A DNA stretch of 64,000 bases from Stenopsyche tienmushanensis (GCA_008973525.1 WACJ01000530.1:1054001-1118000); one strand, 5' to 3'; positions 44,001-55,368 are shown, numbered from the stretch's first letter. The notes: a model not told the origin generated them from the letters alone. Numbers and translations are program-made.

Positions 44001-45404
44001 GCTGCACGCAACGTGTGCGGGCATACTCTATCTAGATCATTGGAGTGCGCCCGCAACACGTGCGACCATACTTAAAATATTAACACATTCCCGTCGGCTT
44101 ACGCATGTCATTGTCTTTCGCCCGTCGCGAGGATTTGTGGGAAAAATGTTTAAGACATCTCACTATATAGAAATATGTAAACATAGAAGAAGTTTTTTAA
44201 CTGTGGTAATATTGTATGTATACTTTATATAATATCATGATTAACCCTTCGATTAGTGAGTTAATTTTAAATTGACTTAAGCGTAAATTCTATATTCGTA
44301 TGTGCACCGCATTTCCTCTACACAAATCCACTTTTCTCTCAACCGCGCAGCGTGAGTCAAGCTTGTATATTAATAAATGAGCCTTAACACTATCCAGCGA
44401 CTAAAAAATTCAAATATTATTTTGAAAATATGCCCGAAGTAAAGTACTGAACATGCGATGTTTTTTGAACTTTTTGTCCATGTTCTCGTACGCTTTAATC
44501 CCCATGGTCCAAATGCCGTTTTATTTATTCATCCAGCGTACATTTGGATTTATCTCGGAAGCTGGCGATCCATCAGCATCCCCCCGAGACTCGAAGTTTC
44601 GGTTCCGAACGAGATAACTTTCGCCATGGACGCTATACATATTCCATGATTAACTAATAGATGTAAGATCGATTTCCCACGTGCGTGCGATCACGACCGC
44701 GAACGCATAACCGTAATGATGTCCTCACTTCTTTAATATTCAGAAGGCGCGACTTCCTCAGGATCGGCCATACGCCGAAGGGACGAATTCCGAACGCGCG
44801 TCCCAATGACCGATTTCTATAATCGAATTCGTATTACGCACATCGCTTATTGATATTCTTCGCGGCGTGCATTATTCATATGCCGGAGCGAAATTTAGGA
44901 GGCACCCATTGCAGAATGATTGCGCAACGCCCAGGTGAAACGGGCTCTTCCGAATCGATCCGGAGCGAAAAGCAAGGCGTGTAAATCGAGCCGATTAAAA
45001 AGGTGCACCGTGTAATGAAGACATAATGAGTGCTATAAATATATTAAATGGAGCAATTAAATCTGCTTGAAATATTAATCTGTCTTCATTAGAAATTCAT
45101 GGACAAGCACTTTAGCATTGATTTATGAAAATGCCGATAATTAAGGTCACACCGACAACTTTTGAAATTGAGCTTTTTATCGCCTCAAAGTTATATAACA
45201 CAATATGTTCTACTTCTATTACTACTTCTATATTTACATATTTCTTAAGTTAAGTTAAGTTATAGCAAATATCTTCGCATCGGGTGAAAAACAATGACAT
45301 GCGTAAGCCGACGGGAATGTGTTAATATTTTAAGTATGCCCGCACGTGTAGCGGGCGCACTCCAATGATCTAGAGAGAGTATGCCCGCATATGTTGCGGG
45401 CAGC
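44001..45404. repeat. 1.4 kb structure bounded by 134 bp inverted arms
   Basis: The arm at 44001-44134 (GCTGCACGCAACGTGTGCGG ... TCGCGAGGAT) is repeated in reverse at 45271-45404 with roughly 90% identity, ending CCGCATATGTTGCGGGCAGC. Each arm also contains its own inverted GCGGGC/GCCCGC words. The 1.1 kb between them is unique DNA without a gene. Arm sequence overlaps that of family F (GGCATACTCT.TCTAGATCAT), so this may be a fold-back-like derivative or two F copies in opposite orientation. Confidence 0.7.
44398..44447 (-). repeat. hAT-family fragment
   Basis: AAAAAATTCAAATATTATTT then TGAAAATATGCCCGAAGTAA is the transposase 3' end and tail of family A in reverse. Nothing else of the element is present. 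Confidence 0.55.
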
Positions 45405-45412
45405 AATTTATC

Positions 45413-46065
45413 CCGGATCCCGAAATCCCGGATCGTTTTAGGTGCTCATGAATCCCGGGATTAATAAACGTAATAAAAAAAAAAATTGAGATTGAAATTT
45501 TTATCTAACAGAAATCGTACACATCACTAGTACGATTAAGGCTACTAAATCGAGAAATTCCCGCCGAAATTTGAACGCTTGGAAACAGTGGCGTAACTAC
45601 TAATTGGCGAGCTTAGGCGAAGCCTAAGGGCAGTAATCGTCTGATCTATATATACATATATACAGTACTTATACGTTTTTTCAAATTGTTATATTAATCT
45701 TTCCCTATCGGTGATGTATTTACTACACATCGACTCTAATAATGGGAATATCGATGTGATATATGATAGATATGGGGTTCAGAATTTTTGTATTCCTCCG
45801 TAATATAATTACGAATCACATCGAAGTATTATAGTATATAAGTATTAACCCGCAGCGACGGAAATAAATAATTTGTCGGGTCTCAGCAAAAAGGATTTTT
45901 ATTTTAAACAAATGAACTTATTAGTAATCTTTGATCAAATGTATCAATGTAATTTCTTTAACTATTGAAAATTCCGATCCCGGGATCCCGGGAATGATTT
46001 CGGGATTGTCTAATGCAACTCCGAAATCCCGGGATTGAAATTTTGGCACGGGATTGCATTCTCTA
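45413..46065 (+). mobile_element. hAT-family element, copy A12
   Basis: From ATCCCGGATCCCGAAATCCC through the ACTACTAATTGGCGAGCTTA block, the core (GATGTATTTACTACACATCG) and the 3' tail to the right terminal repeat GGATTGCATTCTCTA. Length is 653 bp. The transposase is deleted between TTTGTCGGGTCTCAGC and the tail. The first 15 or so bases of the 5' repeat are missing. Confidence 0.8.
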
Positions 46066-46225
46066 CCAACAATGTTTCACGAACACAATGAAAGAAAAAG
46101 AAGGATCTGCACTACAAATAATATCTCACCAATGAAAAGCCTTAATAGTCGATCTGTGTTAATCAAACAAAAATAGCCCAAATATTCCGTTTTCGGGCCA
46201 AGATGGCAGCTAAAAATTTGAACTT

Positions 46226-46494
46226 TAAGATCCCCACGTAATAGGGCTGTTATTTTGAACAGATTTTATTCTCCGGATTAGCAGCAAAATCTTCCGTCTC
46301 TCTTCAGGTGCAATGTGTTATTTTAACGGCGCCATCTCTTGTGGCCCTGCGGAGACATTGCATTTGCATAGCCTTGAATGCGGGAGGTCGTCCCTCCTGC
46401 AGCCAGATCTCTCTCGTGTGGAATAAATAGTTATATAGAGAAGCGAGTCTTTCTATTCGACGCCTTTCCATTCCCATCCATTCGTTCAGCAACA
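46226..46494 (+). mobile_element. LTR-like repeat B7
   Basis: Blocks AATCTTCCGTCTCTCTTCAG, GGAGACATTGCATTTGCATA, GGTCGTCCCTCCTGCAGCC, AATAAATAGTTATATAGAG and the 3' end CCATTCGTTCAGCAACA. The central AACCGGCAACGG segment is deleted and the TGTAG start is degraded. Confidence 0.6.
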
Positions 46495-46691
46495 TAACGG
46501 CCTGATGGAAGAACTTTACTTTGTAGATGGAACTCTTATACTAATATCTTGCCATCGATCCACTTTTGCATGCAGATTTGTTAAGAGCTTCAATGGTTTT
46601 GCTGTAGAAGTTGGTGTTTGCAATCTGTTTTAATCAACCAAAAAAAGATTATTTACAGCTCCCTCTTGCCTCCTTAGCTGTATTTTATCCA

Positions 46692-46746
46692 TTGTTTACG
46701 TAAAAGACACCGCAAATGAAGTGGACGCTATAGGAGGATTGACTGT
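46692..46746. repeat. family G end fragment
   Basis: TTTACGTAAAAGACACCGC, AAGTGGACGCTATAGGAGG and the terminal ATTGACTG followed by TA match the right end of the complete G element. Confidence 0.65.
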
Positions 46747-47085
46747 ATTCAAATTACTTTTAAGCCTTTTAAACTCTTCAAAGTTCGTCAGAAATCTTCC
46801 ACTTCTTGCCTCATCATGATCAGTACGGCCTTCTCTAAACAGCCTGACCCATTTCGTGATACGTTGTCGACTCATCACATCACTACCATAAACTTCCACG
46901 AGCTTCCGATGGATATTGGCAGCGATATTGTTCTGCAACGTCAAACAATAAATTACCGCGTGGATATCGCACGGATTATAAGTGGCGGGAGCGCGCGACG
47001 ACCACTCCATCGGAAGAATTTACTGTGACTGAACAAAATGGCCGACAAACCTTGTAACCTGACTTTCTACATGACCCTCGTATCG
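46747..47085 (-). pseudogene. mariner transposase N-terminal relic with 5' end
   Basis: The minus-strand frame (46696-47010, 104 codons) reads IHRKLVEVYGSDVMSRQRI then TKWVRLFREGRTDHDEARSG, the first helix-turn-helix of mariner/SETMAR-type transposases. Upstream (right) lie the CAAAATGGCCGAC leader shared with other relics and the terminal TTGTAACCTGACTTTCTAC then ATGACCCTCGTA. The second HTH and catalytic domain are absent, and it ends at a G fragment. Confidence 0.8.
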
Positions 47086-49041
47086 TAGTCTTTATTGTAC
47101 CCCTGGATAATTTTCCGGGTAATCCTGAGATTCCATATAATTTGGACAATGTTTTGGTCATCGAAAAACGTGATGTGGATTTTGTCTCATTCGGCCCGAT
47201 CACAAGAGTTTTTGATGTGATTATATGACTTCCGCTTTTTTGAAAATAAATTAAGCAAACAACGAACGTTCTTGGTCTTTTTCGGCCGTACCACAACAGC
47301 ATTGTATCCGCATTCGAACGGCTAACCATTACATCAGTATTTTTTAGCAGGAAATTTGCAAGCGAATTTACTTCGGCGAATAAAAATAATTTATTAGATA
47401 TCCGATGTTTTTTATTTATCTTTTTATTGGAAGTTTTATTACAAAATTGATACTCGAGCTCTTTTTATTAAACAGAAATGGTAATCAAGTGGCCTTCCTT
47501 TTTAAAATCTTATATTTATGAATAGCATCCACACATATACACTGTAAATTTAAGTATAATCTAATATACTATTTCAAAATGTATTCTGATGTTATACATT
47601 TAATTGGTATAGAATTTATTTAAAATTTATTTTTTTAGAATTGTAGGAAGTATGCATTATTTGTGTAATTTTGGGATTTAACGCCGTCGTCAGTCGGAGT
47701 TGTGCTAAAGGCGGAGCCTCGCCGCACTGAAGCTCGATCCATCATCTTTTTGTTATCTTGCGAGTTTGAATACACTTGATAGCTAACAAAATATAGAAGC
47801 GTGTGCATAAATAGTTTTGTGATGTATTCAGACAAAGTACAGGCTAAATAATGGATGCACGTTACGTCGAAAGGATTAAGAGAATCGATTGTAAAATAGC
47901 TTATTAGCAGCATTGTAGTTTATAAATCCTTGTGTTGTAAAACCAATAATCGTGACCCACGCCCGGGTAATTAACGATTACATAAATCTCCCAAGGGAAT
48001 TAGCAGTGCAGACTTGTTAGAATGCTATTAAAAATGCACTTTATGGAACGCAAACCTGAGGAATGCCGTCGGATCCCAAGCTCCGAATGCACTCTAATGC
48101 CTCAAATTTGATTTTACAAAGACTGCAGCCTCGTTAGAGCGCTGCCAAGTCTCATAACGATCTATCGCTCCGGGCTCGTAAATAAAGTTCGCCACTTTGG
48201 AATAATTGAAAATTTGACTTTATAATGTGGCGCGTCATTAGAGGTTCCTTTTATCGAGTCGCCCGACGATATTTACATAAGGCGGGTTTACATAAAGCAC
48301 GCGATCGTAGAAGTTGTTCACCTACTTGGCTCGCCGATCACCTACGGTGGCACTAATTAAATGCTCTCGCTCTGCGCGCTTTAATTCATTAATCCGGCGA
48401 CGTTTTTGATGAATGAACGCAGAAGCCGGCCAATTGCGCGCCTATTAGGAGCGCTGAATGAATACAGCCTTCTGGGCTGTAATTTTGTGCTCGCATGAAA
48501 ATCCGGCGATAAGATAGCGAGCGGATAATGTGTGCCCGACCTGTTCCAAATAGACAGATAATTATCTCTCAATATTCAATATATTGTTTGCGGTCTGCTG
48601 TCAATTAAAACCGCAAAGCGCTATTCTGTGGGTGTCGACGTCAGCGCGAGATGACTTACTGTCGAAGTGTCCGAGAATTTGGTCGCTTGCTAAAACCTCT
48701 TCAACGGCGCTTGTGGTTTTTCATTGAGGCGAATGAATGACTCGGGTATCCAAAGGAAGTCGTGGAAGTGGACGGCAAAAAGATCCTTGATATGCTTGCG
48801 AATTCCCACAAAGGAGAGTTATCAATTATGAATTTTTATCCCGTTAATGAGTAATCACGCATATATGCGTTTGGATGCGCTGTAAAGGTACCCTTACACG
48901 TCTAAAAACTCTCAAATCAAATTAACATTATGACGCCAAAATGATCTTATTTTAAATTTCGATTGGAAAGCTTACCCCGGATTGTCGAATGTATCTATCG
49001 CTATCTTCCTTATGTTGAAGCATAGATAAACGCACGTCTTC
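47086..49041. other. single-copy sequence, no gene recognised
   Basis: AT-rich to about 47,900, then CpG-richer with TAATTAA-type words (47,940-48,900). No coding signature or repeat family. The second part resembles non-coding regulatory DNA in composition only. Confidence 0.4.
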
Positions 49042-49045
49042 TTAA

Positions 49046-49465
49046 CACTATCGTGGCCACATAAAATTACCAAAAAATTACGCTAGGGACCGGCGACTTC
49101 TTTTTAAAACTAGTAAAAAAAATACTTAAGTATTCATGAATAAACTTAATATACATAAAATAAAAAAAGCAAACCCCTACCTAAATATACAAAAACATAC
49201 CCCTTACCGTAATTCGTTTAGTACAAATTTAAGTCGAATATATTTTGGAAACATGACATCTCTAAATGCATTTAACAAAGCATTGAAAAGCGACGGCGCT
49301 GCGCCCTCAGGAGCGATGGGGCTCCGCAGCCCCGAGACGAACTCGCAGCATATGCGACCGAAATTCGTATTTAACCTCCGCAGAAGGGGCGATTCTTTAT
49401 CTCCGACCGTTCATTTTGAATGCTACATCTATTTGAAGTAATATTTTGATGCGGCCACGATAGTG
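49046..49465. mobile_element. family E: 420 bp element with CACTATCGTGGCC inverted ends
   Basis: The left end CACTATCGTGGCC follows TTAA (49042-49045). The right end GGCCACGATAGTG is followed by TTGA (49466-49469), one change from TTAA. The interior carries GACCGGCGACTTC, also found at the single end at 57981, and a repeat D copy. Ends alone could also suggest CACTA-type elements, but the TTAA context favours a piggyBac-like origin. A third end lies at 62370. Confidence 0.65.
49290..49425 (+). repeat. dispersed GC-rich repeat D3 inside family E element
   Basis: GAGCGATGGGGCTCCGCAGC, CGAGACGAACTCGCAGCATA and CTTTATCTCCGACCGTTCAT are family D sequence. Other E ends lack it, so D probably was captured by or inserted into this element. 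Confidence 0.55.
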
Positions 49466-49749
49466 TTGAGGTGCCATATCCGTTATGAGATGAAGGCGAG
49501 CTCTATATGAAATTTCTTCCGCTGGGGACGTTTAACCCCTTAAGTGGTTATGACGTATATATCCGTCAAGACCAAAGTCCACGCAAAGGGGGACTTGCTC
49601 GAACTTGATGATATACTATTTTCGTACACTGGATTATACATTTTATTGTCTAAAGGCGACTTGTGTATGCTATCCTGTGGCATCCTTAATTTACTAATCA
49701 TATCAATACGAACAAGACAACATAGACATCAGACAGGACTGAATTAAGG

Positions 49750-50240
49750 GTTCATTTTAATCGAACCCATTTCCTGCGCTGCTGTATGGTCTGTTCCGGG
49801 TTACCCCGGACTAGCTACACATTGAACATCTTCCACTGACCTTTTAGCTCCACGAGAAACGTTACGCGTGGAGCATCCAGGCGCCTACTCCTTTTGCTCC
49901 ACTATCCTCCAGAACAACCTAAACCCGTTCTCCCCTATTTGCTTAGGCTGTTGAGGATAGTGGTCAGCTTTTGATAGAGTCTCCACCAACTACTGCAATC
50001 GGCTGTTCCACACACGCCTTTATGGGTGCGCAGCACAGGGTGACCTGCGCACCCAACTCATGTTAGTTGGACTACACGCGACACGGGACGAGGCTATTTC
50101 GCACATCTTTACTCCACATCATTATCCAATTGGTTCAATCGTTACCCAAGGGGGCGTAGGGTTGACTCCCCTCCCTCCCTGGAGTTTTATAGATGGGCAT
50201 CGTGGAGTCTTAACACTCACCCGAGTGATCGAGGCCCGTC
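49750..50240 (+). repeat. dispersed repeat K1 with strong hairpins
   Basis: GTCTCCACCAACTACTGCAA, CAATCGGCTGTTCCACACAC and GGGTGCGCAGCACAGGG match repeat K2 at 56.1 kb in reverse. CCACTATCCTC (49899) pairs with GAGGATAGTGG (ending 49963). GGGTGCGCAG (50024-50033) pairs with CTGCGCACCC (50045-50054) across an 11-base loop. The alignable frame (LFHTRLYGCAAQG here, QIHALLYGYAAQD in K2) hints at former coding, but identity is unknown. Confidence 0.5.
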
Positions 50241-52044
50241 ATTGTTCTCGATCGATCTTATATTTTTAGATTTAATATTTACATAACTCCCCACTCCTTG
50301 ATTTGATTTAAATATTTATATATATTAATAATATTTTTTTTATATTTTCAGGTAAGATGCTGCAGAATCTAATCAAAACCGTTTGGTCTCGTTATCATCG
50401 TGCCCCGTCCTTATCGTTATGTCTGGACATTATCGACATGTGAGTAAATTAATTACATCAATAAGAACAGTTTTTTCATCTGATTTCCAATTTTTCAACG
50501 ATCCGATATTGAACGGACCCATGGAGGCTGTCCATTTTGAAGCGTTAGCGGAGGAGCAGTTATACATCCCTGGAAGCCTCCATGACAATATATTCAATAT
50601 TCGTGGGAACGCTATTAACATTTTAATTTGTCAAAGTCGATCTTCCACATTTTAAGTCAGATATTTAATATTCCGAAACGATTTCGATATCTATAAATCG
50701 CGTCTTCGCAGTGATTAAATATTAAAGTCGCTTTTGAAATTTATGCGCATTTATGGAAAGTTTACCAACGGTTGGCCCTCACATGATTAATACTTTACGA
50801 CCCATTGTATATTCGAGTTTTTTTCTTCGCTATACTATTGGGAAATAAAGCGGCGAAACCGTAGATTTATGCTCGATCGGAGAATAAGTAAAAATAAGTT
50901 GCATGTAATTCCGTTATGCATCGGAGTCACGTATCTGCGAAACACAAATCACACTGCAAGTGTGGAAAACGAAGTATCTCGGGTCGGTATAAATCAATGG
51001 GAAATGCGAAATGGACCGGCTTAGATTACCCGTAGGATTCTGCCGGATAACGGGTGATGCGATTTCAAATTTCCGGGATGCGAATCAAAGGCTCTTTCAA
51101 TTAAGCGCATGCATAAATTAAGATTGGCATCGGTGTCGATTGCTAATTTTTTGCTATCTCGTCTTCTCGAAAGGAAGCGTGTCGTCGTTTCTTTATGGGC
51201 GAATGCCATATTTTGACATGTCGGTCCTGATTTGAACGGTCCGGACTGCGATTTCCTCCCGGCTTTTTTTCTCGCCGAAAAACCAGAATCTCGTGCTTTC
51301 ACTGTCGAAAGCCGACACACGAAATTCAATATGCGCGCGGTGTCCAGGCACGTTAAAACTAGAATCTGAAATGAGTCATATATGGTCGGTTAGATTTCTA
51401 AAAGTGGCTGGTTATAAACCCACTAATATGACACTTATTTATAGATGTCTTTGAGCAAGATTAACCGTCGTTTTCTAGCTGCAGTGCCAGCCGCGGATAA
51501 TTACTGAATCGATCAAATTAAATTTCTAACGGGGTACAAGTCCTGAACTGCACGTCGTCGTCCATCGTAAACTGTAATCTGATGGATTGTCTAAATTGAC
51601 TAACGGTCGCCGATCTTGGCTCGTCTTTTTTTTTGTATTTCTTTCCTCGTCGCGGGGAAGGAAATGGCTTTCCCGTGCAGCATTTTCACTGCGGTGAAAT
51701 CATTTTTTTGCGCTCGCAGATATCGCTTTCTATGATGATGGTGTTGGATGTCTTCCGGTGATTCTTTTTCTCGATGCTTAAATACCATATTTGATGAAGG
51801 TCCATCGTGCTCAACGGCGTCCGAGTAATTGGAGAATCATGATTGATGCTACTCTTGAAATGGGTTCAGAAGAAGCGCTACATTTCAGATCCACAAGGAT
51901 GATGAAATTATGAAACAATAAATATATACAATTTTCAATTCAATTTTAAACTTGAGAATGAAACCGCCTACAAGACATCGCCCTCTTGAATTAAACGGCA
52001 TATCCATCTGTCCTAAGCGTCCTCCCTCCAATTTCCCAAATCAA
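50241..52044. other. single-copy sequence; one weak frame
   Basis: A 90-codon + frame (50383-50655) follows a TTTTCAG acceptor-like sequence at about 50350. Its FNDPILNGPMEAVH region has a weak nucleotide relative near 54.68 kb (GATATTAAACGGACCC). No family was recognised. From 50,660 to 51,900 the DNA is CpG-rich unique sequence without a gene. Confidence 0.3.
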
Positions 52045-52514
52045 CATTTTTCAAATTGCTATATTAACCTTTCCCTACCGGTGATGTATTTACTACACAT
52101 CGACTCTAATCATGGGAATATCGATATGAAATATAATATATACGGGCTTCAGAATTTTTGTATTCCTCCGTGATATGATTACGAATCACATCAATGTATT
52201 ATAGTATGTAAGTATTCATCTGAAGCGACGGAAATAAATAATTTGTCGAGAAATCGGGAATTTTGCAAGTTTTAGTCCGTGTCTTGGCAGACAGGAATCT
52301 TCTACAATTCTATTTTTGAATTGTATTTTTATCTTTTCTTAAATGAATAAAATTCTTTCGCCTTCAAATTATTTTTTATATTAAACAAATGGACTTATTA
52401 GTAATTTTTGATCAAATGTATCAATGTTATTTCTTAAACTATTGAAAATCCTGATCCCGGGATGGTCTAATGCAATCCCGAAATCGAAATTTTGACTCGG
52501 GATTGGATTCCCTA
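52045..52514 (+). mobile_element. hAT-family element, copy A13 with 3' terminal repeat
   Basis: From TTTTTCAAATTGCTATATTA through the core and the AT-rich tail to the right end GGGATTGGATTCCCTA at 52514. The 5' region and the transposase are missing. A repeat D copy follows directly. Confidence 0.8.
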
Positions 52515-52690
52515 ATCGCGAGGGGCGTCTCAATTTGCGGGGTGCTCCGGAGGCCGGACGTGCCCGTGCGCTTCTCATCTTAGCCTGAAGGACCTCGACG
52601 AGAAGTGATGGGGCGTCAGCCCTCAGTAGCAATAGGGCCCCGCAGCCCCGAGACGAACTCGCAGCATGTGCGGCTGAAATCCATATTCGC
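52515..52690 (+). repeat. dispersed GC-rich repeat D4
   Basis: GAGGGGCGTCTCAATTTGCG, GACGAGAAGTGATGGGGCG, CAGTAGCAATAGGGCCCCGC and CGAGACGAACTCGCAGCAT; truncated before the TTTATCTCCGACC block. It starts immediately at the hAT 3' end, so the hAT copy either inserted into D or D marks a preferred site. Confidence 0.6.
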
Positions 52691-53089
52691 CAGACAGACA
52701 ATATTCAGTCGTTAGACTGTCATAATGATAATCCAGAAACACGCCAGAATACAACTATTAAATTGTTCACAAATATTAGATGACTAAATTTATGCTGCCA
52801 GCTCTCAGTCTATTACCAACTGACGGTTGCTGTCCACTCAACTGGCTGTCGATATGATTCCGAAGTATAGTGATGAATTCACGTTTCGTCCATTGTCGCA
52901 TATCGCATGAAAAAAATCCTTTTTATTGCACTTAGACAGCTCCAAACAGCGCTCTGAATTTTGGACGCCTTGTTTTTAAACGCAGCACCCACTTCATACA
53001 GAGATTTCTCACAGATAAATGTGTAATACTGTTAAGAAAAGACTGCGTTGTCTTTAAAACTCATCCATATTCTTTTTTTCGCATTTTTT

Positions 53090-53262
53090 CTTCAATTTTT
53101 TGCACATGTTCTCTGAACAACCTGATTCACTTCGTAGCATATTGTCGACTCATATCACTACCATAAACTTCCACGATCTTCTGATGGATATAGTGGGAGC
53201 GCGCGACGATCTCTCAATCGGAAAAGTTTACTGTGACTGAACAAAATGGCCGACAAACACGC
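53090..53262 (-). pseudogene. mariner transposase N-terminal relic
   Basis: The minus strand reads HQKIVEVYGSDMSRQ and LFRE in two registers, preceded by the CAAAATGGCCGACAAACACG leader and GCGCGCTCCCACT shared with the 46.98 kb relic. It is the same family as that relic, with an internal deletion of about 45 bp. Confidence 0.7.
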
Positions 53263-55031
53263 AAACAAAACTGATTAAAATGATTCATTTTTATATTAAT
53301 TTAATACCTCAGCTGCGTGTATTTGATTAGTTTGTAAGAAGATTTTAGCGCCATTTGGCGTCGATGATTCACAAAGTGTTGAAATTCATAGAGCTTCCAT
53401 GAGAAATCAATAAGCGATCGTGCCAATGCGTATTCAAGAGTTTGGGATTCAGCCAAAAAATTCAATCCATAACCACAATAGAACACTGCTTTTTCTTCTA
53501 GCCATCATAGAATACCATTGATATTTCGGGCCTATCTTCGATCCGATTTGAATATAGTTGCGAATGCTGCCACGGTGTGGCGCTCGCTCTCACTTGTTCG
53601 CTGTGTTGTAATATTTTTCGCGTATATGCATTTTAATCATTAACCTCATTAGTGCATCATCAATCAACTCTAATTTCCATGAGGATAAGGTGCTGCGTTG
53701 ACTTTTACGGATGATTCTCATATAATAATTTAATTATGTTTGAGCGTTGGGTCGATTATTAAAAATATGCTCGTTTTCTTGTTGATGATTACATTGTACG
53801 TCGTAAAAAAATTGATTGCGTCCTTCTTGAACGTTGATTAATATGAATGGTGACGATCGCTTCCCACAGACGGGCTCAATTCCGCCAATTAATTGTCCCA
53901 TGATAATGTATAATTTAAATCGAATGTGTGTTAATTAAAGTCTTCTTCCATTATTGTCATATCGAAAACGTGTCTGATTCATACGGTTAATTAAAATCGA
54001 CGCATTAAGGATGCATCGCCGGTTGTCCCGTTTTCGGTCACGACCATAAAAACATCGCCGATGAATAATCAAGCGGTTATAATGCGCGCATGCTTAGCTT
54101 TGACAGCTGTCAAACGGATAACCGAATTCATTCATGGACTGGCCACAGGTAAATTCAAGGTAAACCCCCGGATGACGTCACCGCCATTCCAGAAAGTGGT
54201 AATCGATCGCATCGGGGGCTAAATATATTCGCACAAAGAAATCACGTGGGCGCAGAAACCCTACTAGGCTTCTGAATAGGATATTTTAAAGCGCGCTTGA
54301 CACGCGATCTTTTACGTAAGCCGACGTCGAAGGGTGAAAGGAAACGGGGGCCTAATCCGGGCTCAGACAGACTATCATAGCGTGTATTGTATGAGCTTCC
54401 TCGTATTATTCAGCCACTTACTGTTTGTGACTGCTTCAAAATCACCAAACAAGTCTGTTTGCTGACTTGTGACTCAAATATGCATATTTTTGCATTGTAT
54501 ATACGTTAAGCATCCTGAAATACGTTCATTCATATCGCCCTTGTATGAAATATAGGGTCAATCAATCAAATCCTGTATTAGCCATCGCCATGGGAAGATT
54601 TGTTCTTCCCGCTGGCATCGTACGCAGTCTCGCTGCTGTTTGGATCTTGACTAAGACCGTTCGTTTAGCACCTTCCACGATGCGATATTAAACGGACCCG
54701 TGTGAAGCCTTATGTTATTTTATTACATGATACATCTGAATGCAGAAGACTATTTTTTAATAACCTTATCCAGGACCACATCGCTGATGATATTGCTCAG
54801 GATGCGACGCAGACATCTTAGTTGAAAAACATCGGGGCGTAATATATGTATGATGATAAGTGGTTTACGTCTTTGAATCATGCTGAGTAAGCAATTTAGC
54901 GTGTAGGGTTATATTGTTATTGTTCATGCAAGGCGTTAAAATATTATTGGGTTTTAAAATTGTAAATTATTCAATGTTTTCATTTTGGATCTATGAAAAT
55001 TATATTTATCGAGATGATGATCGAGAACATA
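53263..55031. other. single-copy sequence with regulatory-like words
   Basis: CpG-rich unique DNA from 53,520 to 54,370 includes a perfect CRE-like TGACGTCA at about 54173 and TCAAGGTA (FTZ-F1/ERR-like) at 54156. These short words occur by chance often. No gene or repeat was recognised apart from the weak relative of the 50.5 kb frame near 54,680. Confidence 0.35.
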
Positions 55032-55035
55032 TTAA

Positions 55036-55180
55036 CCCTTTGATTGGCGAGTTAATTTTTATGGCGTGTACGATCCAGGTTTGAGTTATTTGTATGCATT
55101 TTTTAATATAATTTAAATATATAATATTCTGTTAGAAATACAAGCACGGCGTTTTAAGTAAAGCGCTATGGAATTGCATC
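55036..55180. repeat. family F end (TTAA-associated), partial
   Basis: After TTAA (55032-55035) comes CCCTTTGATTGGCGAGTTAA; about 95 bp later TTAGAAATACAAGCACGGCG and GTAAAGCGCTATGG, the interior of the complete F element at 19.37 kb. The far end is missing. Confidence 0.6.
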
Positions 55181-55203
55181 AAAGTTAGCTCCCTATACTT
55201 TAT

Positions 55204-55368
55204 AAAAGTCTCTCGTCTTAGATAATTTCCTCATAATCACGAGAGAGAGATTTGGCCGCGGGAAGGACGTCCTCCCACAGTCATGGCTATCCGACGACTC
55301 CTCACGATTTCCGCCTTTTCAACGTCAACGTCGAATCGACAAACCTACTTTCTAGATGGCCCTCATAA
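55204..55368 (-). repeat. LTR-like fragment joined to a mariner end
   Basis: GAGATTTGGCCGCGGGAAGG and GGACGTCCTCCCACAGTC are family B in reverse (variant related to B6). It runs into ACCTACTTTCTAGATGGCCC then TCATAA, a mariner terminal fragment in the same right-hand orientation as those at 1.46 and 47.06 kb. Confidence 0.5.

Noticed and set aside
54156..54180. Calling TGACGTCA and TCAAGGTA as functional binding sites
   Set aside because: Single 8-base matches are expected by chance in 64 kb; kept only as a note within the unique-sequence finding.
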